Assembly (NCBI GenBank): GCA_002425885.1
Contig: DINC01000020.1
Location: 1 to 7,796, forward strand
Source of the DNA: Spirochaetia bacterium UBA5550
GTDB taxonomy: Bacteria > Spirochaetota > UBA4802 > UBA5550
Reading direction: 5' to 3'
Length of the DNA stretch: 7,796 bases
Part shown: positions 1 to 6,432 of the stretch, in pieces
Layout: every line of letters starts with the position of its first letter
Position numbering within the stretch: the first letter of the stretch is position 1
Program-made: the position numbers and the translations under genes
Notes under the pieces: generated by a model
What the model saw: only the letters and a program-made list of their open reading frames with translations
Database searches by the model: none
What the model was told of the DNA's origin: nothing

Positions 1-2
1 CT

Positions 3-77
3 TTTAAAAATATTATTATTTCAATATTTTCTGCCGGATTAAATCATATTCAGAAATTTCTGAATTCAATATTATAA
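3..77 (+). CDS. possible C-terminal end of an upstream gene (partial)
   Basis: The third forward frame is open from the window edge to a TAA at 75-77 and encodes about 24 residues, with a hydrophobic start (NIIISIFSAGL) and a mixed tail (NHIQKFLNSIL). It would stop 16 bp before the M23 gene's ATG, as expected inside an operon. No family can be recognised from so few residues. An open stretch of this length in AT-rich DNA also occurs by chance, so this is only a possibility. Confidence 0.3.
   Translation, partial: FKNIIISIFSAGLNHIQKFLNSIL
48..65. promoter_or_regulatory. 18-bp perfect palindrome upstream of the M23 gene
   Basis: ATTCAGAAATTTCTGAAT is a perfect 18-bp dyad, centred about 37 bp before the ATG at 94. 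A TATTAT box (70-75) lies just downstream, so the dyad would cover the -35 region of a promoter there, but no good -35 hexamer is visible. It could be an operator for a dimeric repressor. If the frame ending at 77 is a real gene, it may just be coding sequence. Function is inferred from position only. Confidence 0.25.
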
Positions 78-93
78 AGATTTGGACGTGGGT

Positions 94-1029
94 ATGTATA
101 GAAAAATCATTGTTGCTGTTGTGATGACAATTATGACAATATACGGTACGTACCTCTCTGCCGGATATAACAATGTTTCACAAAGAGACATAATACTGAA
201 CCAGAGAAGTTATTTTCAAAGTGAAGAGGAGTATGTCGATTTTGTAAAGAATGGAGTTGTTTTCGAAAAAATATCTCTTAAATTTGTAACAGTTAAACCG
301 GGAAATAATTTCTGGAAGATCGCCAGAGAGAATGGGGTGAATATTGATACCCTGATTGGGGCAAATCTATTCTGGGAAGACCTGCGTGCAAGAACGGGTC
401 AGGTTGTCATCGTCCCCTCAGAGTCCGGTATTATCGGGTTTATAAATGATCTGGGGCAGATGGAGAGGCTGGCTGAAAACCATAATGTCGATATTAAAGA
501 TATCGAGATTCAGAAGCTCCCGTTTCTTTATCCGCTCTATTATAAATTCATGACTGACAGGAAACCGGTTGCGGTGTTTATAAAGGATGCAAAACCATCT
601 GCTGTTAATATGACTGCAAAGCTTGCAGGGAAATACAAGCAGAGAGAGCTTTTCAGATCTCCATTAGGGGGGAGGCTTAGTTCCTTTTTCGGCAACAGAA
701 GGCATCCGATTTTTAATAATACCCGTTTTCATAACGGACTTGATATAGCTGCTCCACATGGAACTTTAATCGGTGCCGCCCGTGATGGTGTAGTTGTCAG
801 TGCCGGATGGAATGGCGGTTACGGAAAAGCTGTTACCATAGATCATGGCGACGGATATAAAACTCTTTACGGGCACATGTCGGTAATATACGCAAAGCCG
901 GGGCAGAAAGTAAAAGCAGGGAAGATTATCGGGCGAGTGGGTTCCACCGGACTTTCAACGGGCCCCCATCTTCATTTTACGTTATGGCATAACGGCAGAC
1001 TTCTGAATCCTATGGATATACTCTGGTAG
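94..1029 (+). CDS. secreted LysM + M23 (LytM/peptidase M23) murein metallopeptidase
   Basis: Predicted zinc endopeptidase that cuts peptidoglycan peptide cross-links, or an activator of such enzymes, outside the inner membrane. From the ATG at 94 the protein has 311 residues. A basic start (MYRK) and hydrophobic run to about residue 24 form a signal peptide or membrane anchor. A LysM-like module follows at about residues 64-108 (VKPGNNFWKIARENGV, then TGQVVIVP). The C-terminal M23 domain covers about 185-311 and keeps every expected ligand: HNGLD (His213, Asp217), GHM (His261) and HLHF (His292, His294). It should therefore be catalytically active, unlike degenerate EnvC/NlpD-type activators. 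An in-frame TTG at 82 would add four residues; ATG 94 is preferred because the signal peptide then starts at once, although its ribosome site (GGACGTGGG) is weak. The next gene begins 3 bp after the stop. The specific role (division, daughter-cell separation or wall turnover) is unknown. Confidence 0.9.
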   Translation: MYRKIIVAVVMTIMTIYGTYLSAGYNNVSQRDIILNQRSYFQSEEEYVDFVKNGVVFEKISLKFVTVKPGNNFWKIARENGVNIDTLIGANLFWEDLRARTGQVVIVPSESGIIGFINDLGQMERLAENHNVDIKDIEIQKLPFLYPLYYKFMTDRKPVAVFIKDAKPSAVNMTAKLAGKYKQRELFRSPLGGRLSSFFGNRRHPIFNNTRFHNGLDIAAPHGTLIGAARDGVVVSAGWNGGYGKAVTIDHGDGYKTLYGHMSVIYAKPGQKVKAGKIIGRVGSTGLSTGPHLHFTLWHNGRLLNPMDILW

Positions 1030-1032
1030 AAT

Positions 1033-1368
1033 ATGGAAAATTATGACGAAATAATAGCAAAAGCCGTGGAACTCTCTGAACTGATTAATAATCATGAAGT
1101 TACAGTGAGATACAGAGAAAGCCTGGAAAAGATGCAGAGGGATCCAGTGGCGCAGAAGCTCCTTTCTGAACTTATTCTTCTTGGACGTGACATCAATGAA
1201 AGCCTCAGTTCCGGGGAACCCTCTGATAAACGCGGAGCCGGGGAGGTGGAGCTTCTGAAGCAGGAATTCGAAAAAAATGAAACTGTTAAAAACCATATAC
1301 TGGCTCAGAGAGAGTATCTGAACCTGGTAAACAGCGTGCAGGAGAAGATAAAAAATCCCGAAGAGTAA
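1033..1368 (+). CDS. YlbF/YmcA family (DUF964) small helical protein
   Basis: A 111-residue, almost wholly helical, charged protein resembling the YlbF/YmcA family: EIIAKAVELSELINNHEVTVRYRESLEKMQRDPVAQKLL near the start, and EKNETVKNHILAQREYLNLVNSVQEKI near the end. In Bacillus subtilis, YlbF works with YmcA and YaaT to steer RNase Y, and affects competence, sporulation and biofilm formation; outside Firmicutes the family is little studied. It has no signal peptide, so it is cytoplasmic. The ATG lies 3 bp after the M23 stop with no clear Shine-Dalgarno site, which suggests translational coupling to that gene. A middle segment rich in Gly, Ser and Glu (about residues 54-71, SLSSGEPSDKRGAGEVE) is probably a flexible break between helices. 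No partner YmcA or YaaT gene is in the window, so a role in RNA turnover is only transferred by family. Confidence 0.75.
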   Translation: MENYDEIIAKAVELSELINNHEVTVRYRESLEKMQRDPVAQKLLSELILLGRDINESLSSGEPSDKRGAGEVELLKQEFEKNETVKNHILAQREYLNLVNSVQEKIKNPEE

Positions 1369-1384
1369 TGATCCTTTTTAATCC

Positions 1385-1413
1385 TTGACTCGTATCCCCA
1401 TTGCGTTTCTAAT
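1385..1413 (+). promoter_or_regulatory. candidate sigma-70 promoter for the dprA-like gene
   Basis: TTGACT (1385-1390) and TCTAAT (1408-1413) are separated by exactly 17 bp; each matches consensus at five of six positions. Transcription would start near 1420, giving a leader of about 20 nt before the ATG at 1440. The gap after the YlbF-family gene has no hairpin terminator, so read-through from upstream is also possible. Confidence 0.5.
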
Positions 1414-1439
1414 TACCGCTAAAAACCGGAACATCATTT

Positions 1440-2363
1440 ATGAACAGCACTAAGTACTGGATAGCACTTGAGAGAGTACAGGGGATAGGCTCTGCTTCTC
1501 TTAAAGAGATTCATAAAAAAATCTCAGATGCGGGATTGTCGATTTCTGATATATTCGATCTATCCCCTGAAGAACTTAAATCTGAATTTCATTTTAATGA
1601 AAGAACTGCATCCGCATTCAGAGCCGCTGCAGAATTTTTATCTTCAGTTGAAGAGGAATACATCCAGCTTATAGATGCCGGCATCGAGGTTCTCCCTTTT
1701 TTTTCCAAGAGCTATCCGGATCGGCTGCATAATGTTCTTGGAAATAATATCCCACCTTTTCTGTATCTCTACGGCAGCAGTGATGTCCTGAATGTGAAGG
1801 GTGTTGCTATAATAGGAGAAAGCAAAATCAGCAGCAGGGGCGAATTTATTGCCTACAGCGCAGCAAGGGAACTGGCATCGCGGAATATAAATGTAATCAG
1901 CGGATTTGCTAATGGAGCTGATTTAACCGCACATCGCGGCGCTCTTGAACATGGGGGTATAACAACGGCCTTTGTACCATACGGAATTCTTAAGCTGAAT
2001 ATACCTGATTCAATAAAACATGTATATGATCCCGCGAGGATGGCTGCTGTCTCAATTTTCCCTCCCGGTCATACGCCGGATATGTACGCAGCATATATAA
2101 GAAACCGTGTCATCTGCGCGCTGGCCAGCGCTGTTTTTATAGTTGAAGCACCTGAGGAAGGGGGGATTTTCGAGGCGGCAAAATCCGCTCATGCGCTGAA
2201 TATACCCCTTTATACCACGGAATATGCGGAATACCCTCCAACAGCGTCAGGTAACAAAAAGATTATTTCTGAGTTCGGAGCTTTTCCTGTGAGAGGTAAA
2301 AAAGTGGATAACCTGACCCTTCCGAATATGGACAGAATTATTGCTGATGTTAAATTTAAATGA
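1440..2363 (+). CDS. dprA: divergent DprA/Smf-like DNA-processing protein
   Basis: DprA binds incoming single-stranded DNA during transformation and loads RecA onto it; many non-competent bacteria also carry it. This 307-residue protein has an N-terminal helix-hairpin-helix-like region (residues 8-25, ALERVQGIGSASLKEIH) and a Rossmann-fold DprA domain from about 85 to 285. Recognisable blocks are VAIIGESK (122-129), SGFANGAD (154-161), AHRGAL (164-169), RNRVICAL (221-228) and VEAPEEGG (235-242). Several differ from the usual forms known for the family: the GSR motif is GES, GID is GAD, the GxGLDxxYP segment is YGILKLNIP, and the S/T-x-SGSL segment is EEGGIF. No C-terminal winged-helix domain is present. 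The ribosome site is weak (GGA, 9 nt before ATG). The fold assignment is good; RecA loading is less certain. A LOG-type or nucleotide-binding Rossmann protein is the main alternative. Confidence 0.8.
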   Translation: MNSTKYWIALERVQGIGSASLKEIHKKISDAGLSISDIFDLSPEELKSEFHFNERTASAFRAAAEFLSSVEEEYIQLIDAGIEVLPFFSKSYPDRLHNVLGNNIPPFLYLYGSSDVLNVKGVAIIGESKISSRGEFIAYSAARELASRNINVISGFANGADLTAHRGALEHGGITTAFVPYGILKLNIPDSIKHVYDPARMAAVSIFPPGHTPDMYAAYIRNRVICALASAVFIVEAPEEGGIFEAAKSAHALNIPLYTTEYAEYPPTASGNKKIISEFGAFPVRGKKVDNLTLPNMDRIIADVKFK

Positions 2364-2367
2364 GAAG

Positions 2368-2396
2368 TTGACAGGCTGATATAGCGTATAAATAAT
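2368..2396 (+). promoter_or_regulatory. candidate sigma-70 promoter of the U32-hisS unit
   Basis: A perfect TTGACA (2368-2373) is followed, after 17 bp, by AATAAT (2391-2396, five of six matches); an overlapping TATAAA sits at 2387-2392. Transcription would start near 2403, about 22 nt before the ATG at 2425. A small dyad (AATGG/CCATT, 2394-2409) overlaps the predicted start point and could be an operator, but it is short. Confidence 0.6.
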
Positions 2397-2424
2397 GGTT
2401 TAATCCATTAAAGAGGCTTAATTA

Positions 2425-3480
2425 ATGAAGAAAATTGAAATAGTATCACCTGCAGGGAACATGGAAAAACTCCGTTTCGGGATTAAATACGGAGCTGACA
2501 ATATATATTTCGGCGGAAGCGACTTTAACCTCAGGGTGCAGGCGGATAATTTTACAAACGACGATCTCCGGGAGGGTGTTGCCCTCTGCCGGCAGAACGG
2601 AGTTAAGACTACCTTTCTGCTGAATTCCTATCTCCATGAAGAGGATATAAAAAACGCTGAATCATACATTGAAATGATAGCCGGCATCGGTTTCGATTCA
2701 GTAATGGTTTCTGATCCGGGGATGATGATTCTACTTAAAGGATCCGGCATCAAAGCCGATTTTCACCTGTCAACACAGATGAATGTTCTCAATCACCTTG
2801 CTGTTAAGTTCTGGATGGATGCCGGATTCAGCCGGATCGTGCTTGCGCGCGAGACCTCCGCTGAAGAGATAAAGATGATCAAACATCATACAGGAGCAGA
2901 AATTGAAGTATTCGCGCATGGAGCTCTCTGCATAGCATACTCCGGAAGATGTCTCCTCTCCCGTTTCCTCTCCGGACGTGATGCCAACAGCGGTGATTGT
3001 TCGCAGCCATGCAGGTGGAAGTATTCACTGATGGAGGAGAAGAGGCCGGGGAATTATCTTGATATCATTGAACATGCAAGGGGAACGGAGATCCTCTCCT
3101 CAAAAGATCTATGCCTCATGGACAGACTGGAGGAGTATATTGACGCCGGTGTTGACGCGTTTAAAATTGAAGGGAGAATGAAATCTCTTTATCACTGCGC
3201 AAATACAACCCGTGTTTATAAACATGCTGTTAAACTTGCAGGCACACTTGAGTTTAATGAAAAACTGCCATTCTGGCTTGAAGAGCTTGACCTTATAAGC
3301 CACAGGCCCTACACAAATGATCTTTTTAATGAGTTCGGGGAGCTCGGTTTTCACGGTATACCATACATCAAGAAAGCATCATTTGCCGGTTACAGGTATG
3401 ACGGATCTTATGCTGCTGAAGAGATTAAAGTTAAAACATTCAACCCGGTTTATAAAGATGAAGTATTTGACGGGATTTAA
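2425..3480 (+). CDS. U32-family protein, TrhP/YegQ-like (tRNA hydroxylation), cut short by an in-frame TAA
   Basis: Members of the former 'peptidase U32' family such as TrhP (YegQ) and RlhA are now known to hydroxylate RNA; TrhP forms 5-hydroxyuridine at the tRNA wobble position. This 351-residue product starts KKIEIVSPAGNMEKL and carries the U32 signature EVFAHGALCIAYSGRCLLS (161-179), then SGDCSQPCRW (189-198) and SSKDLC...FKIEGRMKS (225-254), all typical of the TrhP branch. Cys169, Cys176, Cys192 or Cys196, and Cys230 fit the iron-sulfur ligand pattern of the family. GAGG eight bases before ATG is a good ribosome site. The TAA at 3478-3480 falls inside the small C-terminal domain, which continues in frame for 51 more codons to a second TAA at 3634-3636; the intact protein would have 403 residues. 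The catalytic part is complete, so the short product might still work. hisS follows in the same transcription unit. Confidence 0.85.
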   Translation: MKKIEIVSPAGNMEKLRFGIKYGADNIYFGGSDFNLRVQADNFTNDDLREGVALCRQNGVKTTFLLNSYLHEEDIKNAESYIEMIAGIGFDSVMVSDPGMMILLKGSGIKADFHLSTQMNVLNHLAVKFWMDAGFSRIVLARETSAEEIKMIKHHTGAEIEVFAHGALCIAYSGRCLLSRFLSGRDANSGDCSQPCRWKYSLMEEKRPGNYLDIIEHARGTEILSSKDLCLMDRLEEYIDAGVDAFKIEGRMKSLYHCANTTRVYKHAVKLAGTLEFNEKLPFWLEELDLISHRPYTNDLFNEFGELGFHGIPYIKKASFAGYRYDGSYAAEEIKVKTFNPVYKDEVFDGI

Positions 3481-3636
3481 CCTATTAAAGAAAAAGTTAT
3501 TGATGACATATACAGAGCTGTAAAGATTACGGATGATGCGGGTAACGAGATAGGGATGGCCCGCCCCGGTACAATATGTACAATCAGGTTCGATAAACCT
3601 GTGTTTGAAGACGCCATATTCAGAAAAAGATTATAA
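3481..3636 (+). pseudogene. in-frame continuation of the U32 C-terminal domain after the TAA
   Basis: Directly after the stop at 3478-3480 the same frame stays open for 51 codons. It reads PIKEKVIDDIYRAVKITDDA, then GNEIGMARPGTICTIRF and finally DAIFRKRL before TAA at 3634-3636. This is the expected end of a U32 C-terminal beta-domain: a short strand with a 'G-x-E-x-x-x-A-x-P-G' turn and a closing basic RK tail. It has no start codon or ribosome site of its own, so it is the severed end of the upstream gene and not a separate gene. Its reading frame shows no decay. Confidence 0.75.
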
Positions 3637-3655
3637 GGCATTAAGGAGTTTTACC

Positions 3656-3958
3656 ATGATATTAAAACCTCCGGGAATCGAGGATATATTCCCTGACAGA
3701 ATAAACAGATGGAATTTCGTGCTTAACAGTGCAGTTGATACATTCAGGACTTTTAATTATAAGGAGCTTGTAGTCCCCATAATGGAATTCACCGATGTCT
3801 TTGCAAGAGGTATCGGAACTGATACTGATATCGTGTCAAAAGAGATGTTCACATTCGAAGACAGAGGGGGGAGGAGCCTGACGCTCCGCCCGGAGGGGAC
3901 TGCTGGTGTTGTAAGGGCCTATGTGGAGAATGGGGAATACAACAGGCTCTCGGTGTGA
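3656..3958 (+). CDS. hisS: histidyl-tRNA synthetase, N-terminal part (ends at an in-frame TGA)
   Basis: HisRS charges tRNA-His with histidine in the cytoplasm and is normally essential. This piece encodes residues 1-100, with the class II motif-1 region (PPGIEDIFPDRINRW, then ELVVPIMEFTDVFARGIGTDTDIVSKEMFTF) and the histidine-binding segment TLRPEGTAGVVRAY (residues 76-89). AAGGAG (3643-3648), seven bases before the ATG, fixes the start; a TTG at 3605 in the same frame lies within the U32 C-terminal frame and is rejected. The gene begins 19 bp after the end of the full U32 frame, so the two are probably co-transcribed. The TGA at 3956-3958 is codon 101, and the frame continues straight into motif 2. 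Alone, this piece cannot make a working synthetase. Read through, the whole gene (3656-4897) would be 413 codons, normal for the family. Confidence 0.85.
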   Translation: MILKPPGIEDIFPDRINRWNFVLNSAVDTFRTFNYKELVVPIMEFTDVFARGIGTDTDIVSKEMFTFEDRGGRSLTLRPEGTAGVVRAYVENGEYNRLSV

Positions 3959-3979
3959 AAGTTCTTTTATAACGGCCCG

Positions 3980-4897
3980 ATGTTCAGAGCAGAGAAACCT
4001 CAGAAGGGGCGGCTTCGCCAGTTCAACCAGTTCGGAGCTGAGATTTTCGGCAGCACCGATCCTTATTATGACTATGAGATTATCTCCGTTGTTGATGAGA
4101 TAACCAGGAGAGTGGGGATCGACTCATACACCATACTCCTGAATTCAATCGGATGCAGAGAATGCCGCAGCGGATACATGAGCAGCCTTAAGGAGTATTA
4201 TACTTCGAAGCAGAGTCAGCTTTGTGCTGATTGCCAGCGGAGGCTTAATACAAATCCGCTGAGACTCCTTGACTGCAAAAATGAAGGCTGCGTTGCTCTG
4301 CGCAGCTCCGCCCCTGTTATAAGTGATCATCTCTGCGGGGAGTGCCGCGATCATTTTGCAAAAGTGAAGGAGTATCTTGATCTCTCCGGAGTAAAATATC
4401 AGGAGGACCCCTATCTTGTGCGGGGGCTTGACTATTACACAAAGACCACCTTTGAATTTGTTACGGATAAGTTAGGAGGCCAGAATGCTTTTGCGGGAGG
4501 CGGCCGATACGATTATCTTGTTGAACAGTTCGGAGGTAAGCCGACTCCCGGTGTCGGCTTTGCTGCGGGGATGGAAAGGATTAACCTGATAATTGAGGAT
4601 AAGGAAATACCCGGAAACGGGGTGGATCTGTTTTTTATACATACAGGCGGGGATACGCTTACCATGTCACTTAAGCTGCTTCATGAAGTGCGGAAGCAGG
4701 GTTTTTCCGCAGACATTGACCCTGAAGTCAAAGGCTTTAAGTCTCAGTTTAAACGCGCGGAGCGTGAAAAAGCCGGGTATGTCGTAATTATCGGTGAAGA
4801 TGAACTTGCATCAGGTCTGGCTACTGTTAAAAGCCAGAAAACCGGCACGCAGGAAAAAATTCCTTTCGACGGGATTGCCGGTTTAATAAAACGGTAG
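3980..4897 (+). CDS. hisS: histidyl-tRNA synthetase, C-terminal part (same frame as the N-terminal part)
   Basis: This piece holds most of the catalytic core and the anticodon-binding domain. Numbering from the ATG at 3656: motif 2 is GPMFRAEKPQKGRLRQF (107-123) with Arg111; the histidine-specific segments are LVRGLDYYTKTTFE (254-267) with the catalytic Arg256, and AGGGRYD (280-286); motif 3 is GVGFAAGMERI (299-309). The end (about 325-413) is the alpha/beta HisRS anticodon domain. The insertion domain has four cysteine pairs (Cys167/170, 190/193, 207/212, 227/230) that could bind zinc; similar cysteine-rich HisRS forms exist in other bacteria. The ATG at 3980 lies inside motif 2 and has no ribosome site, so it is not a believable natural start; the true coding sequence runs from 3656. 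Apart from the TGA, every family block is intact. A strong terminator follows 23 bp after the stop. Confidence 0.88.
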   Translation: MFRAEKPQKGRLRQFNQFGAEIFGSTDPYYDYEIISVVDEITRRVGIDSYTILLNSIGCRECRSGYMSSLKEYYTSKQSQLCADCQRRLNTNPLRLLDCKNEGCVALRSSAPVISDHLCGECRDHFAKVKEYLDLSGVKYQEDPYLVRGLDYYTKTTFEFVTDKLGGQNAFAGGGRYDYLVEQFGGKPTPGVGFAAGMERINLIIEDKEIPGNGVDLFFIHTGGDTLTMSLKLLHEVRKQGFSADIDPEVKGFKSQFKRAEREKAGYVVIIGEDELASGLATVKSQKTGTQEKIPFDGIAGLIKR

Positions 4898-4920
4898 CTT
4901 TATCGTTTTACGCTTCAGTG

Positions 4921-4953
4921 AAATCGTGTAGTATTTTCTGCTACACGATTTTT
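4921..4953 (+). terminator. Rho-independent terminator after hisS
   Basis: A perfect 11-bp stem, AAATCGTGTAG (4921-4931) with CTACACGATTT (4941-4951), can extend inward by a G-U and an A-U pair. It ends in a run of T (4949-4953). It lies 23 bp after the hisS stop and closes the U32-hisS unit. Confidence 0.85.
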
Positions 4954-4973
4954 ATGTTTATGACTACATGCTG

Positions 4974-5016
4974 TTGTCAACATAATACCTTGCATAACTT
5001 TAAAATCAGTTCTAAT
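4974..5016 (+). promoter_or_regulatory. weak candidate promoter region for the CoA-transferase gene
   Basis: After the hisS terminator this gap must hold the promoter of the next gene. Candidates are TTGTCA (4974-4979) with TTTAAA (4999-5004, spacing 19), or TTGCAT (4990-4995) with TCTAAT (5011-5016, spacing 15). Neither pair has ideal spacing. A short A-tract and a GGGGG ribosome site (5040-5044) precede the ATG at 5053. Confidence 0.3.
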
Positions 5017-5052
5017 GTATGTAAAAAAAAAGAGTAAACGGGGGCCTTTTTT

Positions 5053-6420
5053 ATGAATACTTTTCTCGCTGAGTATAAGAATAAGCTGATCTCTGCTGAA
5101 AAAGCAGCTGAACTTGTTAAGTCCAATGATATAATTGATTATGGGATGTTTGCCACAAAACCGGTTGATTTTGATGTGGCGTTGAGTCAGAGAGTCGGTC
5201 AGCTTTCAAATGTCTGTATACGAGGTACAGGAACTGTTCCTCCATTCCCTGCTGTCATTCAGAATGATCCGGAACAGAAATCTTTCATGTATTTCAGCTG
5301 GTACTTTACCCTTCTTGACAGGATGGCCGGAGATAAAAATCTTGCATGTCACCTGCCGTTCAATTATCATGAAGCTACACTGCTGGCATATCACCATCGG
5401 GATCTTATTCATCTGAAACCAAGGGTATGGGTTGCCCAGGTGACACCCATGGACAGAAACGGCTGTTTTAATTTCGGACTGGGCAATTCGCATAACAGAG
5501 GACTTGCGCTCTGGGCCGATATTACAATCGTTGAAGTAAATGAAAACATGCCGAGATGCCTTGGCGGTAATGATGAATACATTCATATAAGCGAAGTAAA
5601 TTATATTATTGAAGGGAAGAATACTCCGGTATTCACCACTCCAAAAATGCCTGAAGCTTCAGCAGAAGAGAAAAGAATTGCTGAATTTATTATGCCGCAT
5701 ATTGAAGACGGGTCATGCCTTCAGCTTGGTATAGGGTCACTCCCGAATGCCATAGGTGAGATGATTGCGGCGTCAGAACTTAAAGACCTTGGAATACAGA
5801 GCGAAATGTTCTGTGATGCAATGGTTACTATGTATGAGTCTGGAAAAATCACCAATGCCAAAAAAACTTTTGATATAAATAAAAGTACATACTCCTTCTG
5901 TCTCGGAACAAAGGAGACTTATGATTTTATTCATGATAATCCGAGAACTGCATCATGTAAGGTGCATCATACCAACAACCCTGACTTTGTAGCTATGAAT
6001 GATAAGGTCGTTTCAATTAATAATATAGTTGAGGTTGACCTTCTGAGTCAGGTCTGTTCAGAAACTTCCGGCTTAAGGCAGATATCCGGTACAGGGGGAC
6101 AGCTTGACTTTGTAATCGGTGCATTCCATTCAAAAGGCGGGAAAAGCTTTCTCGCTTTCAAATCGACTTACAAAGACAAACAGGGTAACCTCCATTCAAG
6201 AATAAAACCTCTGCTTAAGCCGGGCTCTGTTGTGACTGTGCCAAGGACAATGGTTCAGTATCTTGTTACTGAAAACGGAATTTATAACATGAAAGCAAGG
6301 TCAGTATGGGGCCGTGCGGAATGCCTCATAAACCTTGCCCATGAAAATTTCAGGGAGGAGCTGATTAAATCCGCCCAGGAAATGAATATCTGGTCCAGAA
6401 CAAATAAGGTGCCATTCTGA
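5053..6420 (+). CDS. butyryl-CoA:acetate-type CoA-transferase (acetyl-CoA hydrolase/transferase family)
   Basis: A family I-type CoA-transferase that moves CoA between an acyl-CoA and a short carboxylic acid through a glutamyl-CoA thioester; in butyrate producers it turns butyryl-CoA plus acetate into butyrate plus acetyl-CoA. The 455-residue length is normal. Visible features: EYKNKLISAEKAAELV (7-22), VNENMPRCLGGNDEYIHIS (162-180), the CoA-loop GIGSLPNAI (226-234), the expected catalytic Glu251 in IQSEMFCDA, SINNIVEVDL (321-330) and SGTGGQLDF (345-353). The closing block RAECLINLAHENFREELI (421-438) also matches butyryl-CoA:acetate transferases as I remember them. No signal peptide, so cytoplasmic. 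4-Hydroxybutyrate, propionyl-CoA or succinyl-CoA transferases share this fold, so the substrate is not fixed. No other butyrate-pathway gene is nearby; the gene appears to be a single-gene transcript ending in the hairpin at 6433-6468. Confidence 0.88.
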   Translation: MNTFLAEYKNKLISAEKAAELVKSNDIIDYGMFATKPVDFDVALSQRVGQLSNVCIRGTGTVPPFPAVIQNDPEQKSFMYFSWYFTLLDRMAGDKNLACHLPFNYHEATLLAYHHRDLIHLKPRVWVAQVTPMDRNGCFNFGLGNSHNRGLALWADITIVEVNENMPRCLGGNDEYIHISEVNYIIEGKNTPVFTTPKMPEASAEEKRIAEFIMPHIEDGSCLQLGIGSLPNAIGEMIAASELKDLGIQSEMFCDAMVTMYESGKITNAKKTFDINKSTYSFCLGTKETYDFIHDNPRTASCKVHHTNNPDFVAMNDKVVSINNIVEVDLLSQVCSETSGLRQISGTGGQLDFVIGAFHSKGGKSFLAFKSTYKDKQGNLHSRIKPLLKPGSVVTVPRTMVQYLVTENGIYNMKARSVWGRAECLINLAHENFREELIKSAQEMNIWSRTNKVPF

Positions 6421-6432
6421 TAAAAAGGATAC

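Noticed and set aside
82..93. TTG at 82 as the M23 gene start
   Set aside because: It only adds MDVG ahead of an otherwise normal signal peptide beginning at the ATG at 94.
982..1296. Minus-strand open frame of about 104 codons
   Set aside because: It lies opposite the M23 and YlbF coding regions and has no family-like features.
3605..3655. TTG at 3605 as the hisS start
   Set aside because: It lies within the U32 C-terminal frame and adds 17 residues with no family match, while ATG 3656 has an ideal AAGGAG site.
3956..3958. TGA as selenocysteine in HisRS
   Set aside because: The position is not a redox or catalytic site in HisRS, and no convincing SECIS-like hairpin follows within the next 40 bases.
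5206..5586. Minus-strand open frame of 126 codons
   Set aside because: It is fully opposite the well-supported CoA-transferase gene and looks like a shadow of it.
2361..6420. Genome-wide reassignment of TGA or TAA
   Set aside because: TGA properly ends the dprA-like gene (2361-2363) and the CoA-transferase (6418-6420), and TAA ends the full U32 frame at 3634 and the YlbF gene at 1366. Both codons therefore work as normal stops here.
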